DNA from: Agarophyton chilense
Lineage: Eukaryota; Rhodophyta; Florideophyceae; Gracilariales; Gracilariaceae
Direction: 5' to 3'
NCBI GenBank assembly: GCA_030374765.1
Contig: JARGXX010000099.1
Span: forward strand, 1,798,001-1,862,000
Length of the DNA stretch: 64,000 nucleotides
The number at the start of each line of letters is the position of its first letter. The stretch's first letter is position 1. The position numbers were made by a program, and so were the translations under genes. The notes under the pieces are model-generated. The model was not told where the DNA came from. It did not search any database and saw only the letters and a program-made list of their open reading frames with translations. Below are positions 53,648 to 64,000 of the stretch, in pieces.

Positions 53648-54420
53648 ATGGCTTCGAACAACCAAGCGGGGAGCTCCTCGGGATACCAAGTGTCTTACAA
53701 ACGTCCCGGGGACCGCTTTGACCATACCGTCCGACGAAACGCGCGGGAAGTGCGTCATTCCATTCTTCCATCCTCCGTGGATGAATACCAAAGGTTTTGC
53801 TCTATATATCTCGACGCCCGGAGGTTCGCGAAGATACCCGATTTCTGGAGGGGCAGCAAGAACGCGGGCAGCGTCTCGTGGAATAACCGATTGTTGCATT
53901 GTCCTGTGGATCCGCGTTCGGCGACGCGATATCGCACTTTCATTCAAGCGGACATTGCATACGTCTGCTGCGAGGAGGAAGCCGAATTCCAGTTCAGGGT
54001 TAACAAACTCCGTTTGCATCTATACACGGACTTCATCTCGCCTCATGCGCGATTTCCTCCGGCAGGCCACAACCTCTTGGCGCTTATGTGTTTCCGGCAG
54101 CCGTATGAACGCTTGTTTTCGATGTCCAATAGGGTCAGGACCTGAAGACCGCCATGGTAAATATCCTGCAGCAGAATGCCCAAGTGATGTCCCAGAGGGT
54201 TACTGCCCACTTCGATGCCCGGTATGGTCTAAATTTGAGTGACTGGGAGGCTTCCGATGGTGACGATAGTTCCTCAGGTGAGTCTCCGCCGAAGAAGCAT
54301 GCTCGGCTCGCTGGAGCCGGTCCTCGTAGTCCAGTTGGGTTATCAGGTGACCCTAGTCCCGGGTTCGATCCTGCAGATTGCATTGAGAACAATAGAGTTA
54401 CTCCTGCGCCGCCCCAGTGA
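53648..54420 (+). CDS. Antisense frame of element B' (best copy)
   Basis: From the ATG at 53648 the plus strand encodes a protein-like product beginning MASNNQAGSSSGYQVSY, with a long hydrophilic middle (EVRHSILPSSVDEYQRF; a CC-EEEAEFQF segment; RLHLYTDFISPHARFPP). The region 54154-54420 carries AMVNILQQNAQV, NLSDWEASDGDDSSSGE and PPKKHARL. N- and C-terminal parts match the frame at 7614-8172 of element B. It lies between the chromodomain end and the LTR, opposite to pol, downstream of the LTR as read on this strand, so an antisense LTR promoter could drive it. No known fold recognised. The two regions are not in one frame in this copy. Confidence 0.55.
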
Positions 54421-54681
54421 GTCCTGTCGGTATTCCGAGCGCTTCTGGGAACCTTGAGGTCATGGTGAGGGCTGTTATACCTCTGTTAGTTAGTCGAATA
54501 TGTTAAATAACGTAAGGCTTGTGCTTTCCCAAGGTCGTTCTTGTATTTCAAACGTGCATGTCCTGGAGTGTCGTCAAACCCTGAGAGCGTCTCGGGTCTT
54601 CCCCATGTGTCACCTTAGAACTGACCTTGTTCTCGGATGCGGGAGTTCCGGCGAACCGTCGTGCTCCGGCGAACCGTCGTG

Positions 54682-57450
54682 TCAGGAGGCGGTTTGGGAG
54701 GCGTTTTTGGGAATATTCGGGCCAATGGTTGCCCCCTCCTGAAGGCTGCACTCCGTGCTGCCAATTTTGCACCAATAGCGGGCGATAACATTAGCCTGGA
54801 TGGTTTGAGGCTCTTGCCAAGTTTCTCCCTCAGGTGTGTAGCCGAACCAACGGACGCGATAGTGCATAGTTCCCTCTTCTCCCCGACCGGCGGAGATAAT
54901 GCGCTCAATCACATATTCCGGCTGGTATTCATTCTCTGGCGGAAGAATGTGGTCCAGAGGGGCGAATCCATCGGATTCGGTTGAAAGAGATGGGTTATCG
55001 TCATTGGTATTAACCATCGGGTCCATGGGGGTAGTCGGATCTGCGGGAACTGCCTAAGGGGGTGTGGGGATTTGAGCGTCGACCTGAGGTCGCATTGATT
55101 CCGTTGGGCCAGGATACTGGGACTTTGGTGACTCGGGGGAGTTGGGAGCTCGTGTCACACGATCAATCGATACGTTGTTCTGTACGCCGTCAATTAGAAA
55201 CATAATGGTACTTGGATTGGCCTTCAGGACTTTTTATGGTCCCGTAAAGCTGGGTAAGAGCTTCCGCGTAGTGTTCTCGAGGTCCTCACTGCCCTTCAGT
55301 GGCCGGTCCAGGCAAACAAGTTCCCCTTTCCTAAAGGTCGGTATGTTCCAAACGGCCTTGTCGAAATTGACCTTGTAACGCGGTTGGGCTTTGGTCAGTA
55401 TAGTTCTCGCCGATTGGATAATGCGGTTGATGCGTCGGCGTGAGTAGTGCTTCGCCTTGGTAGGATTCATTCCTTCGGTTATGTTCTGGGGTATGATAGA
55501 CTCCTGAAGGTCCACAGCTATCGGCGGCGGCGTTCTCGTTAGCGTTAAGTCGAAAGGTGTTTTCCACGTGGAAGCGTGCACCTGCGTGTTGTAGGCATAA
55601 ACCAGTGGCTCAACGTAGTTGTCCCAGTCCAATTGGTGCTCCGATACGTAGTGTGCCAATCGGTCCAGAAGGGTGCGTTTAAAGCGTTCGGCTTGGCCAT
55701 TGGTTTGCTGGTGGTACGCCCTGGTGGTCACATGTTTGATACCTAAGGTTGCACAAACGTGTGAGAAGAATTTAGATACAAAATGGCTGCCGTTATCCGT
55801 AAGGAGGTATAGTGGCATGCCATGTGGATATACCCACTGGGACAAGAAGGCCGTGGCCACATCCGTGCCTGTTGTCTTCCCTAAGGGTAGGGCTCGGGTA
55901 AGCTTGGTAAACCTATCGGTTATACCCAACACAAACCGTTTTCCATGGGATGACTTCAGCAGAGGCCGAAGTATATCCATCGCGACAAATTCCATCGGAC
56001 CTGCGACGGGGAAGAGCTTCAATTTGTCCTGATGGTTGGCACGAGACCCTCGGATCTGTGCGCACGATGCACAGTTCCGTGCGGTTTGCCATAGGTCCTG
56101 CGCCATTAGTGGCCAGTTGAAGAACTTCCTTAGGGTGTGGTACATTCGTCGGCCTCCAGGATGACCATCCAAGCGGGGGAAATGGGCGAGGTATAGGAAT
56201 CGCGCCCTTAGCGAAGTTGATATAACCCGTTGGAGTGCGCCATCCAGCGGCGACATAGTAGTCCAAATCGGTCATAGTCGAACAGGGATCCAGGGGTTCC
56301 TACCAATTGGGCTGTTTCCTTGCCGTACTCGTCTTCGACCTGAGCCTGTAGGAGTTCCTCAATAGTCATAGAGAGGAGCTCTTTTTCCTCCGGGGCTATC
56401 GCGTTAACCTGAGGTGGTGTCGAATTGGGCGGTACTGTCTCCCAATCCAATAGGTATGCTTCGTTCTCCTTTACCTCAGGATCCTCCAATTGCACCTTAC
56501 CCATAAGGTCACCCGTTTCCGTATAGTCCTGAGGTCCATCGTCTGTAAAGGGGGTATGAACTAGGTCGTCCAATGGAGTGTCGTAAGTTCCGTCGGTAAT
56601 TATTCGCGAGAGGGCATCTGCTGCCTGGTGCTTGATGCCTGGCTTATAGGTTATCTCGTAGTCATATTCGGACAGCTTAAGGCGCCAGCGAGCGAGGCGA
56701 CTTGATGCATCGGTCATATTGAGTAGCCAGCGGAGTGAATCGTGGTCTGTCCAAATGGTAAACATAGTTCCCTTGAGGTACGGACGGAGTGTCAATACGG
56801 ACCATACGATGGCTAGAAATTCCTTTTTGGTAGTACTGTAGTGTCAGTCCGCGCTGGTGAGCGTTCTGCTCCAGTATCTAATAGGTCGCTAGTTCTTCAG
56901 TTTCTCCTGTTTCTGTAGCAATGCACATCCCACTCTGACATCAGAGGCGTCTGTATCCAATACAAAGGGCCTATTCGGTTTTGGTAAAGCCAGTATAGGT
57001 GGGTTCAGCAATTTGTCCTTCAGGGTCTGAAATGACTGGTATTGGTCTTCAGTAATGTCTTCAGGTTCCGAACTTGTTCTCTTCTTCAACATTGCGTTGA
57101 GAGGGGCCGAGATTTTAGCAAATCCTTGGACAGAAAGTAGGGAAAAATGCCCAAGCCCAAAACGGATCGTAGTTTGGTGTGGGTTCTGGGAGTTTGAGCC
57201 TGATGGATAGTATCCGTGATCCGTTTGGCTACCTTTAACTTTCCTGGAAGGGCGACTTGACCGAGATAGTCCTCTGAGGCCTGGAAGAAGGCGCATTTGC
57301 GGTGTTTCAGTGTTGCTCCAGCGTCCTGTAGGATTCTCAGCACCTTCTTTACGTTGCGAAGGTGTTCCTTTACGGTCCATGAGAAGATTATACCGTCATC
57401 CAAATAGACCAGGGCGAACTTCCATTTAACTCTGGACAGAATAATGTCCA
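54682..57450 (-). pseudogene. Element B' pol region
   Basis: Read from 57450 downward: RT end (FALVYLDDGIIFSW), connector, RNase H (FVLDTDASDVRVG; WTDHDSLRWLL), integrase with a zinc-finger region (DGHPGGRRMYHTL...CASCAQ) and core motifs FVAMDILRPL and LLTDNGSHFVSKF, and a chromodomain near 54.75-54.92 kb (EYVIERII...HYRVRWFGYTPEGETW). The integrase is better preserved than in element B. Fossil, several interruptions. Confidence 0.82.
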
Positions 57451-57866
57451 TTGGGTTTTGGTAAAGCCAATATAGGTGGGTTCAGCAATTTGTTCTTTAG
57501 GGTCTGAAATGCCTTGTATTGGTCTTCAATCAGGGCCTCAAACTCCGAAGGTGTTCCCTTCTTCAGAATTGCGTTGAGAGGGGCCGAGTTTTTAGCAAAC
57601 CCTTGGACGAACCGTCCGTAAACGTTGCACAAGCCCACGAAGGATCGGAGTTCCGTGTGGGTTCTGGGAGGTTTAGCGTGGCGGATAGCATTCGCGGTCG
57701 GTGTGGCTACCTATAGCTTTCCTAGGTGGACGACTTGACCGAGGTAGACCACCGAGGCCTGGAAGCATGCGCATTTGAGGAGTTTTAGTGTTACTCCAGC
57801 ATCCTGTACGATTGTTAGGACTTTCTTCACGTGGCGAGGGTGTTCCTTTACGGTTCCTGAGCCCTA
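57451..57866 (-). repeat. Repeated RT/RNase H junction segment at the end of element B'
   Basis: This stretch repeats sequence already present at about 56.97-57.4 kb: both encode QGFAK-SAPLNA, DQY--FQTL and KLLNPPILALPKPN. The two copies lie in the same orientation, head-to-tail, and are not identical, so they may derive from two different family members joined by recombination rather than a fresh tandem duplication. Confidence 0.6.
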
Positions 57867-60488
57867 GGAAAGTTTATCGCTTCATAAGTGGAACAAATGG
57901 CGTACACTTTCGTGCAACAAATGGCGTGCAATATTATAGCTAGAGTATGCCATTTGTGTAACCACTACCATTACCGTGGAATTAATTATATAAAATTCTG
58001 TGAAGCTTGTACGCCTGTCTTTGCAAGGCTATCACTGTGCAACAGATTTCTCCCGGTGGCGTACAAATGTCCTACTCTGCCGTTTTTGAACGCCATAAGC
58101 CCGAAAAGTGTACGCCTCCTGTTCGCCATGCAGGCAAAATTCGACGTTCTGAAACCTACCAGAGACATACAAGTACGCTACGTGTTCGATAAAGCTATGT
58201 TGGAATTTGTCTGCATTTTTGTAACCAAATAGAGCCAGTTGTGCTACAAAATTGTGATTTAAGTACTACAGAATTCGAAGCTTGTCACAATAAATGGACT
58301 ACAAGTGTACAACTGTCCTGATTTCTGTCCAACAGGTCAACAACAAGAGTAGGATTCAAAGTTAATAGTCTGACCACAAAGTTCATATGAGTATCCGGCT
58401 TATTTCTTCATGTAGTACAGCGTGCTGGCGAAATGGACATAGTTCGCTTTTCTTCTGTCGAGGCCCGTGCGTCAAATTGGTTGAACGGGACAAAAAAGAG
58501 ACAGGTGATACGGAACAGTGGTTTGTGGGAGCGGCGTAGTCGTGAATCCTTGCCCATGCCCGAACACAAACATTGAAGACGGAGCTCCGTAACAAGGAGA
58601 ACATATGGGCAACAGGGTAATAGGAAACCGAGGCTGGATGGAGAAGTGTTATTAAAGCACGTCGGGGAAGAACGGCAAGGAAATATGCCTCATCTCACAT
58701 TTGTGCAAATTCCCGGATCTTCTAGACGGAGAGGAGGTACAGTGCCAAGATTGATGGAAGCCCACACGATTACAGACTGTGGTGTCATTCTAGACGAAAA
58801 CGAGAACTCAGAACCTTTCGTATTTTCCTTTTGCTCTTTGGATTGAGATGCAGGGGCATCTCCATTGGTTTTAAGGATTGAGCTACCTGGAATGACCAAA
58901 GCCTCTCAACATCGAGGAAGGTATAGGAGTTCCCTCGTGCAGAATTCACTACCTCGCATGGTAAATTCCATTAGAGTTTCATGTATGGCTCACGAAGTCG
59001 AGCAACTCGACGAAGGGGGATGAATATTGCTTGGCGCTTTCGAATCGCTTGGCCGGTAGGAGCCTGCTCTTGTCCACCAAAACCTGAGGCGCAACGGAAC
59101 TGACGGGGAGAGTGCCGGAATCCAGCTCAGGATTGCCTGTATGGCGAAGTTGAAGTGTGTAGGTATTAACAGGGACTCTGCGAAAGGGGCGAGGGACTGT
59201 CAACGCGTCAGCCGGAACGAAGATGAGACCCATGGCTTCGGAAACCATTTTAGAGTGCAGTGGACGCGCCAAGTCACGGTGAAACGTAGCTGAAGAAGGC
59301 CAAACGAATGAAAGAGAGAATCAGAAATCATTGGCATCAGGAACTTTGCGGAACGATAGCACGATACACGTCATAGACTTGAAGACGTTATTTGCAAACG
59401 AGAAACAGTACCGTACGTTCAAATTGTTCTGTGAGAAACAATCGTAAACAGAGGGAACGGAGGTTCGCCATGGTTGAAAGGTAGAAGAGAGGTACCATAC
59501 CATGGAGGCAAACAAAGAGGATGCATTAATGTAGAAGAGTGTAACCATGATACATGAGCACGATCGCTGCGAAGCAGAACGATACTGCATGGTTGCTGTA
59601 TGTTAAGTCGGCAACGGACGAGTAAAGCATTTAGATAATTCATGAGCGTGCATGTTATGAAAAAACGAGGCAAGAAAATGCAGTACAAGCGTTGCATATT
59701 ATGTCAAATCATTGAAAGAAGATGCAGTGGTAAGCGTGCACATGAACGCACAAGCGCGGAAAGGAGACGCCCAAAAGCGCTTCAGTGAGAGGTGGTAATG
59801 AACGTGCAAGGTATCGCGCAAGCGTGGATAACAGATAGGGTATTGTACGACGATGGGCAGCAGGAGAAGAGACGACAGTAAACAGGAGAGGATGGGTTGA
59901 AGTGGAAAAGGCAGGTGCTGAAAACGGAAGAATGGGAAACGAAAATGGCGGTAATTTCAGAGCTTCAAACCTCTTGCGTTTCGAGAGGTATATGGCTGAA
60001 GTCAAATTTCTCTGCAAGCAAAATACGTGTATGAAGTTGCATGCACGCGTAGGCGTGCAGGAGCTGATCCACGGCAACCAAAATCTCAGACAATCAGTCT
60101 CTCTCCGCATAAGTCTCAGCGAGAAAGTGTAGGGTGGGTCACGAAAGTCATGATAAATAGTACTGCGGATGTAATAGCTCACTGCTCCGAAGGGCCAGTG
60201 CCGTAGTACTTTGACACCTGTTTTGCAATTGACTTTTCTCAACAACAAACGTTTTCGTCAATGGATAGTGCTCCTGGATCTTCATTGCATCGTGGTAGGT
60301 GGGATGAAGGCACCATCGTTGTGGTTGTTTGTATCACTAAACTTGAATATAAGCGGTACCCTACAAAACGGGTGCCTGACTATCAGCTTCCATCAACCAC
60401 ATGACAAACACTTTCCGATTAGCTAAACCAAAAATATCAAGTAATCATGCAAAGCTTTCCTCTCAGAGCCTTGGAACCAGGCAGTCAT
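57867..60488. other. No recognisable gene
   Basis: 2.6 kb between element B' and the CACTA-like remnant. Frames of up to 179 codons (59709-60248, minus) exist but lack motifs and look like composition effects. At 57.89-58.12 kb a short motif around GGCGTACA and ACAAATGGC recurs several times in both orientations. Confidence 0.4.
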
Positions 60489-63429
60489 CTAAGAATCAAT
60501 ACCTTTCAAATTGCCTCTTACAATATCATTCTTATCAAGATAGGCTATGACACCGTCTGTGTCACGCATGTCGTCAATAAAGTAGAGTCGACGTATAAAC
60601 TTCTTACCACGTCCAGGATATTGCAGATGCCCCACACAGATAGGATGACTAATAACTTTCACCTCTTTTACAGTTCGAGAAGTAAAAAGAGAACTACTCT
60701 TTTTGTGGCAGTATGCGTACACTTGACCTTGGAAGCCTCTTTTTAACCCTCGATGAACCCAGTTGGCGACAAAGAGCATGCAGAACACGTCGTTCATCTC
60801 TTGGCTTATGAAACAAAATGTCTTCTCATAGTAAACTTCGACTTTCTTTGAGGTCCGGCTGCGAAACATACCAGAAACATAACACGTTTGTCGCTGTTCC
60901 TCGTACTGGGAGGACGCATGCTATGTCAATGGGATCATGGTCAGAGTTTTTTCGTCCCTTAAACGACCCCAGAAAGTGATTGAATCTTATGATTCGAGAA
61001 GTCCATGAGCCTCATTGGGCGAAAGTTCGAGCTTGGACATGTAGTACCGCTCGAGGAAACCTCGTAAACCCGGTATGTCGCGGTTTTCCAATTGAGAGAT
61101 AGAGGAGGGAAAACATGGACCCAGAAGAGAAAAGTGGGTTTCCTCGCTTGGACAGTCACCACTGGCGATAGAGGACTGGTACGGAGTTTCTACGTCCTGA
61201 TCCTCAAGATGAGGAATCGGGAATCCGTAGCGTATACTGTACAGAGAAGCAGCAGCATGATATTTGATCTTTTCCCTCGCAGATTCAGCCAATAGATGCT
61301 TGGTCTTAGTCATTTTGTTGACATAGCCGATAAATTTCTCAGTCGTCCACTGTCCAAGTAGAGAAATTGGCCCACAGTCTCGAATATTATCGGCGAGATG
61401 TAGAAGATGATGATACAAATTCTTGCAGAGATGAACGCGATTGTATATGTTCTTGTAATATAAATGAAAAAAATGATCGTAGAAAGCTTTTGCCAGAGCT
61501 TCAATCTCATTTACGTCTTCTTCAGTATGTGTCCATTGACAAACTTTTTGAACAAGATGAACAAAGTGCTTCCAACCATCCAGAGCTTCACGAAGAACCC
61601 ATCCATCCAGTACCCCAAGACTTGTGGAGATAGTGAATACCTTCCATTCAGTTGCTTTCCATAATCCACGTTTCTCTAATCCTCGTGGTGCTCTGCAACA
61701 ATTTGAGCCAAAACCTTTGCGACATGCCTTTAGGTTATCGTTCACAGCTGCAAATACTTTTCGTGATGACAGATATACCCACTCAGTATGCCTACCAGAA
61801 TTTTTGCACCATATTGAAACAATCTCTTTGGCAACATTCTCAAACAATAAGTGCATGATGTCAACAGGAAACGAGTTAAATGCACGCATTGCGTTAAGGC
61901 CTAGCAGAGGAGTGGGAACGGTAGAAGATAATCCATTCTCTCTGAGCTGCTGTTCAAGTTCAAACTTGGGAACTTTGTTCTTCATGTTTTTCAATTTATC
62001 GTAGGTCTGGATAACCTGCCCATGAGATCGGAGAGGAATGCATGATGGTTCCCATAAGACACGTTCGACAGCTCTCCGTTTCGAGTTTGATCGGCCATGA
62101 TCACGAATAGTCGGGGGAAAGTAACAATGCTAAACTTGAATGCCTTTGATAAGGCAGAACCGACAAGGCACAAGCCCATTGGAACCTTTGAGATGCATGA
62201 GCTTCTTCATTCCTGGTAGATCTTCTGAAATGAAAAGCGGATGCACATGCACCAGCTTTTGTTCTTCGTTCCATACTTCTGCTTTTCTTCCGGAGGTTGA
62301 CAGGCTTTGCATCTCTGACACAAAGGGGTGCAGGAAGGTCGTGAGTTCCGTTAGTTTGTTAGGAACAGGGATGATAACCAACAGAAGCAAACGTCTGGAC
62401 TTGAATCTTATACTGGGGGGAAGGTTCAAAATGACACAGAGAGCCACCCAATATGTGTAGGTGTAGGTATGTGACTTGAAAGACTGCACACCTTCTGCAG
62501 ATAATGAGAGGAGTATGTCATACTTTCACGTGCTCCCGACCATCTTGCTGTGAAACAAAGACTCGGAAAATCCTGCCAGAGAAGAAATCATTATAAGAGT
62601 GATCAATATCGGAGATGCCCTCCCAGAGATAGTTGAAAAGAAGAGGTCCTTCAGCAGGGCTCTGAAGCATCATCTCAATGCGCTCCCACACCGGAATGTA
62701 TTCAAAACTCTTGATGCGACGACTTTGCTCTTCAGTACAGTTCGAACACCTTACGACCGAACCGTTGGATTTTACCTCAAGAGCTTTGTGGAAGACGGAA
62801 CAACATACGTGATTGGTAGCATAAAGCCCAGAGTTACACAACATGGCTTTTCGTACTTTAAGGTATGACTCATATCGAAGAACAGGCGTCTCAGTCAAGC
62901 TCAAATCTTTGATAAGATCATTCATGTAATCGGAGTGCTTGATGCTAAGTCCAATATATTTGTCGTTCTTTTCCATAAACGGAGCAAACCCTCTGTCCTG
63001 GCAGACGAAGAAATTACTTGCCTGTCGGGCACTAGAAAGAAGATCAAGAGTGTGATCCAGTTGGTCGCTGACCGTTATCAAGTCCGTCGATGATCACAGC
63101 TCTTCATGGTCACTGCTTGTATACTGCGTTTGATGTGATGAATCACCTCCGATTGTCGACGACTTTAGATTAGATGAAGAGTCGTGAGCCACGTTGAAAC
63201 TATCTTCATCTGACTCTGCGACCTGGGCATATACAGCCTGAAGTTCTAAACAGTTATTGATGGCAGTACGGATGCGAATGTGTACAAAGGGGTCTTCATC
63301 TTGTTCATCGTCGGTCAATATCTTAATTTCAGCCGCTCTATGCCGCATCGAAGTCTCTCTTGATACCAATTTTCCCTCTTCACATCTGCAGTTGTACTCT
63401 GGACGACAGACGTATCTCAGCAGCCTCAT
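60489..63429 (-). pseudogene. CACTA/Plavaka-type transposase, decayed
   Basis: Read from the ATG at 63429: a Cys/His start (CRPEYNCRCEEGKL...RHR) like the N-terminal finger of these proteins, then AEGPLLFNYLWEGI, YDILLSLSAEGVQSF (family usually has Asp-Gly-Val-Gln; here Glu), LPPSIRFKSRRLLLLVIIP, FLHPFVSEM and LVPCRFCLIKG, then FNSFPVDIMHLLFENV and LGQWTTEKFIGYVNKM. A C-terminal part (60489-60869) follows in the same frame after further stops. Breaks include a TGA at 63094-63096, a one-base frame change near 62520, a TAG near 62130 and a stop at 60987-60989. Terminal inverted repeats were not found; the right end may lie outside the window. Confidence 0.7.
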
Positions 63430-64000
63430 AGTAGATATACGTCATGGAAACACAACTGAAGCCTGCAATCAAATTGAATACAATTTCCGTAATGCACTGG
63501 CCTAAATTTTCGACCGGAGGGAACTCCAACCTTGCTGGCGTGCGTCACAATAATGGGTAGAAAGGCTAGAATAGTGCAGGACACTTTCACTCAACACTCC
63601 TGGAGACATGAATAATTGACAGCAGTTGTGAAGGAACAAATGTTTCCGTTTCAAAGGGTTCAGATACATATACGAAGATAATGGAGTGGAGCAGGTATTA
63701 TACCACTGCGTGATAGAATCTGCTTCTTTTCCATACCACCCACATATTTTCTGGCTCATTGAGTCGTCAGGAAGGCCTTGAAACATGGTTGGAGACAAAA
63801 AACAGCTGTACCTTGGCGACTGTGTACCAATATAGTGAAGAACAGTTTTAAACTGCAGTAACAGTGATTTCCATCACGATGTGGTCACGTCACACGTCGA
63901 GGAAGTTACGCATCAACCTTATCCGCTCGTTACGCAGGAATTTTCTCTTCGATACCTTTTTCGTTTTCCGGGCAGTCGAAACGACTGAGAGTTGGAGGCT
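63430..64000. other. No recognisable gene
   Basis: A 98-codon minus-strand frame (63502-63798) upstream of the CACTA-like transposase has no motif I know; it could be a leader part of that element. The last 200 bases show nothing. Confidence 0.35.

Larger units (their letters stand above)
52651..57866 (-). mobile_element. LTR element B', partial second copy of family B
   Basis: A complete 446-bp 3' LTR (52651-53096) is followed, in the same order as element B, by the antisense frame, chromodomain, integrase, RNase H and RT regions on the minus strand. The copy ends inside RT at about 57866; no gag or 5' LTR is found. Similarity to B is high through the 3' half. Beyond about 57450 a further stretch repeats the RT/RNase H junction. 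Several interruptions in the coding part. The LTR edge abuts the ATR pseudogene. Confidence 0.88.

Noticed and set aside
57888-58130. Recurrent GGCGTACA and ACAAATGGC motifs in both orientations
   Set aside because: Copies are few, unevenly spaced and imperfect. Not a CRISPR-like or satellite array and no defined element end.
59709-60248. 179-codon minus-strand frame
   Set aside because: No recognisable motif, composition tracks base skew, and no neighbouring exon signals.
1-64000. CRISPR arrays, bacterial operons, ribosome-binding sites, riboswitches
   Set aside because: The window is eukaryotic nuclear sequence with spliceosomal introns and LTR elements; no such feature was seen.

Overview
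This window looks like nuclear DNA of a photosynthetic eukaryote, most likely a red alga. Its one clear housekeeping gene is a plastid-type LepA/EF4 whose leader carries AFVSP near the start, resembling red-algal transit peptides. The four introns inferred here are 94-106 bp, GT-AG, each with a CTAAC branch-like site. The lineage call is an inference from one gene pair and the repeat content; no rRNA or organelle sequence is present to confirm it.

Layout. 1-20.6 kb is a nest of old Ty3/gypsy chromovirus-like LTR elements on the minus strand. Element A (1289-19132, 653-bp LTRs) was invaded by element B (6540-15331, 446-bp LTRs, 5-bp target duplication TTATC); a third gag-like remnant abuts the right end of A. 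20.6-23.1 kb shows no recognisable gene. 23151-28541 is element D, a Ty3-like element on the plus strand with 225-bp LTRs and GCAAG target duplications. 28.7-29.3 kb holds a broken PIF/Harbinger-type (DDE_4) transposase. 31281-37812 is element E, a GC-rich, apparently whole Ty3-like element with 190-bp LTRs, AATAG target duplications and one 1544-codon gag-pol frame. 40.7-44.5 kb holds the two host genes, plastid lepA (plus, four exons including a 13-nt microexon) and a D-cysteine desulfhydrase/ACC-deaminase-family PLP enzyme (minus, two exons); they converge with only 17 bp between their stop codons.

44591-49237 is a complete Mutator-like DNA transposon: 265-bp terminal inverted repeats, a 9-bp target duplication (CTCAGCAAG), a recently broken SWIM-type transposase, and a captured C-terminal piece of the sterol 14-demethylase CYP51 in which the haem cysteine is tryptophan. 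It sits 110 bp upstream of the PLP-enzyme start codon. 50.4-52.65 kb holds a second Harbinger-like fragment and a decayed ATR-kinase FAT-domain pseudogene, cut off by a second, partial copy of element B (52651 to about 57866). 60.5-63.4 kb is a decayed CACTA/Plavaka-type transposase.

The most interesting signals are the Mutator-like element with captured CYP51, the LepA microexon, the tight convergent gene pair, and an antisense open reading frame between pol and the 3' LTR shared by both B copies, with a possible counterpart in A.
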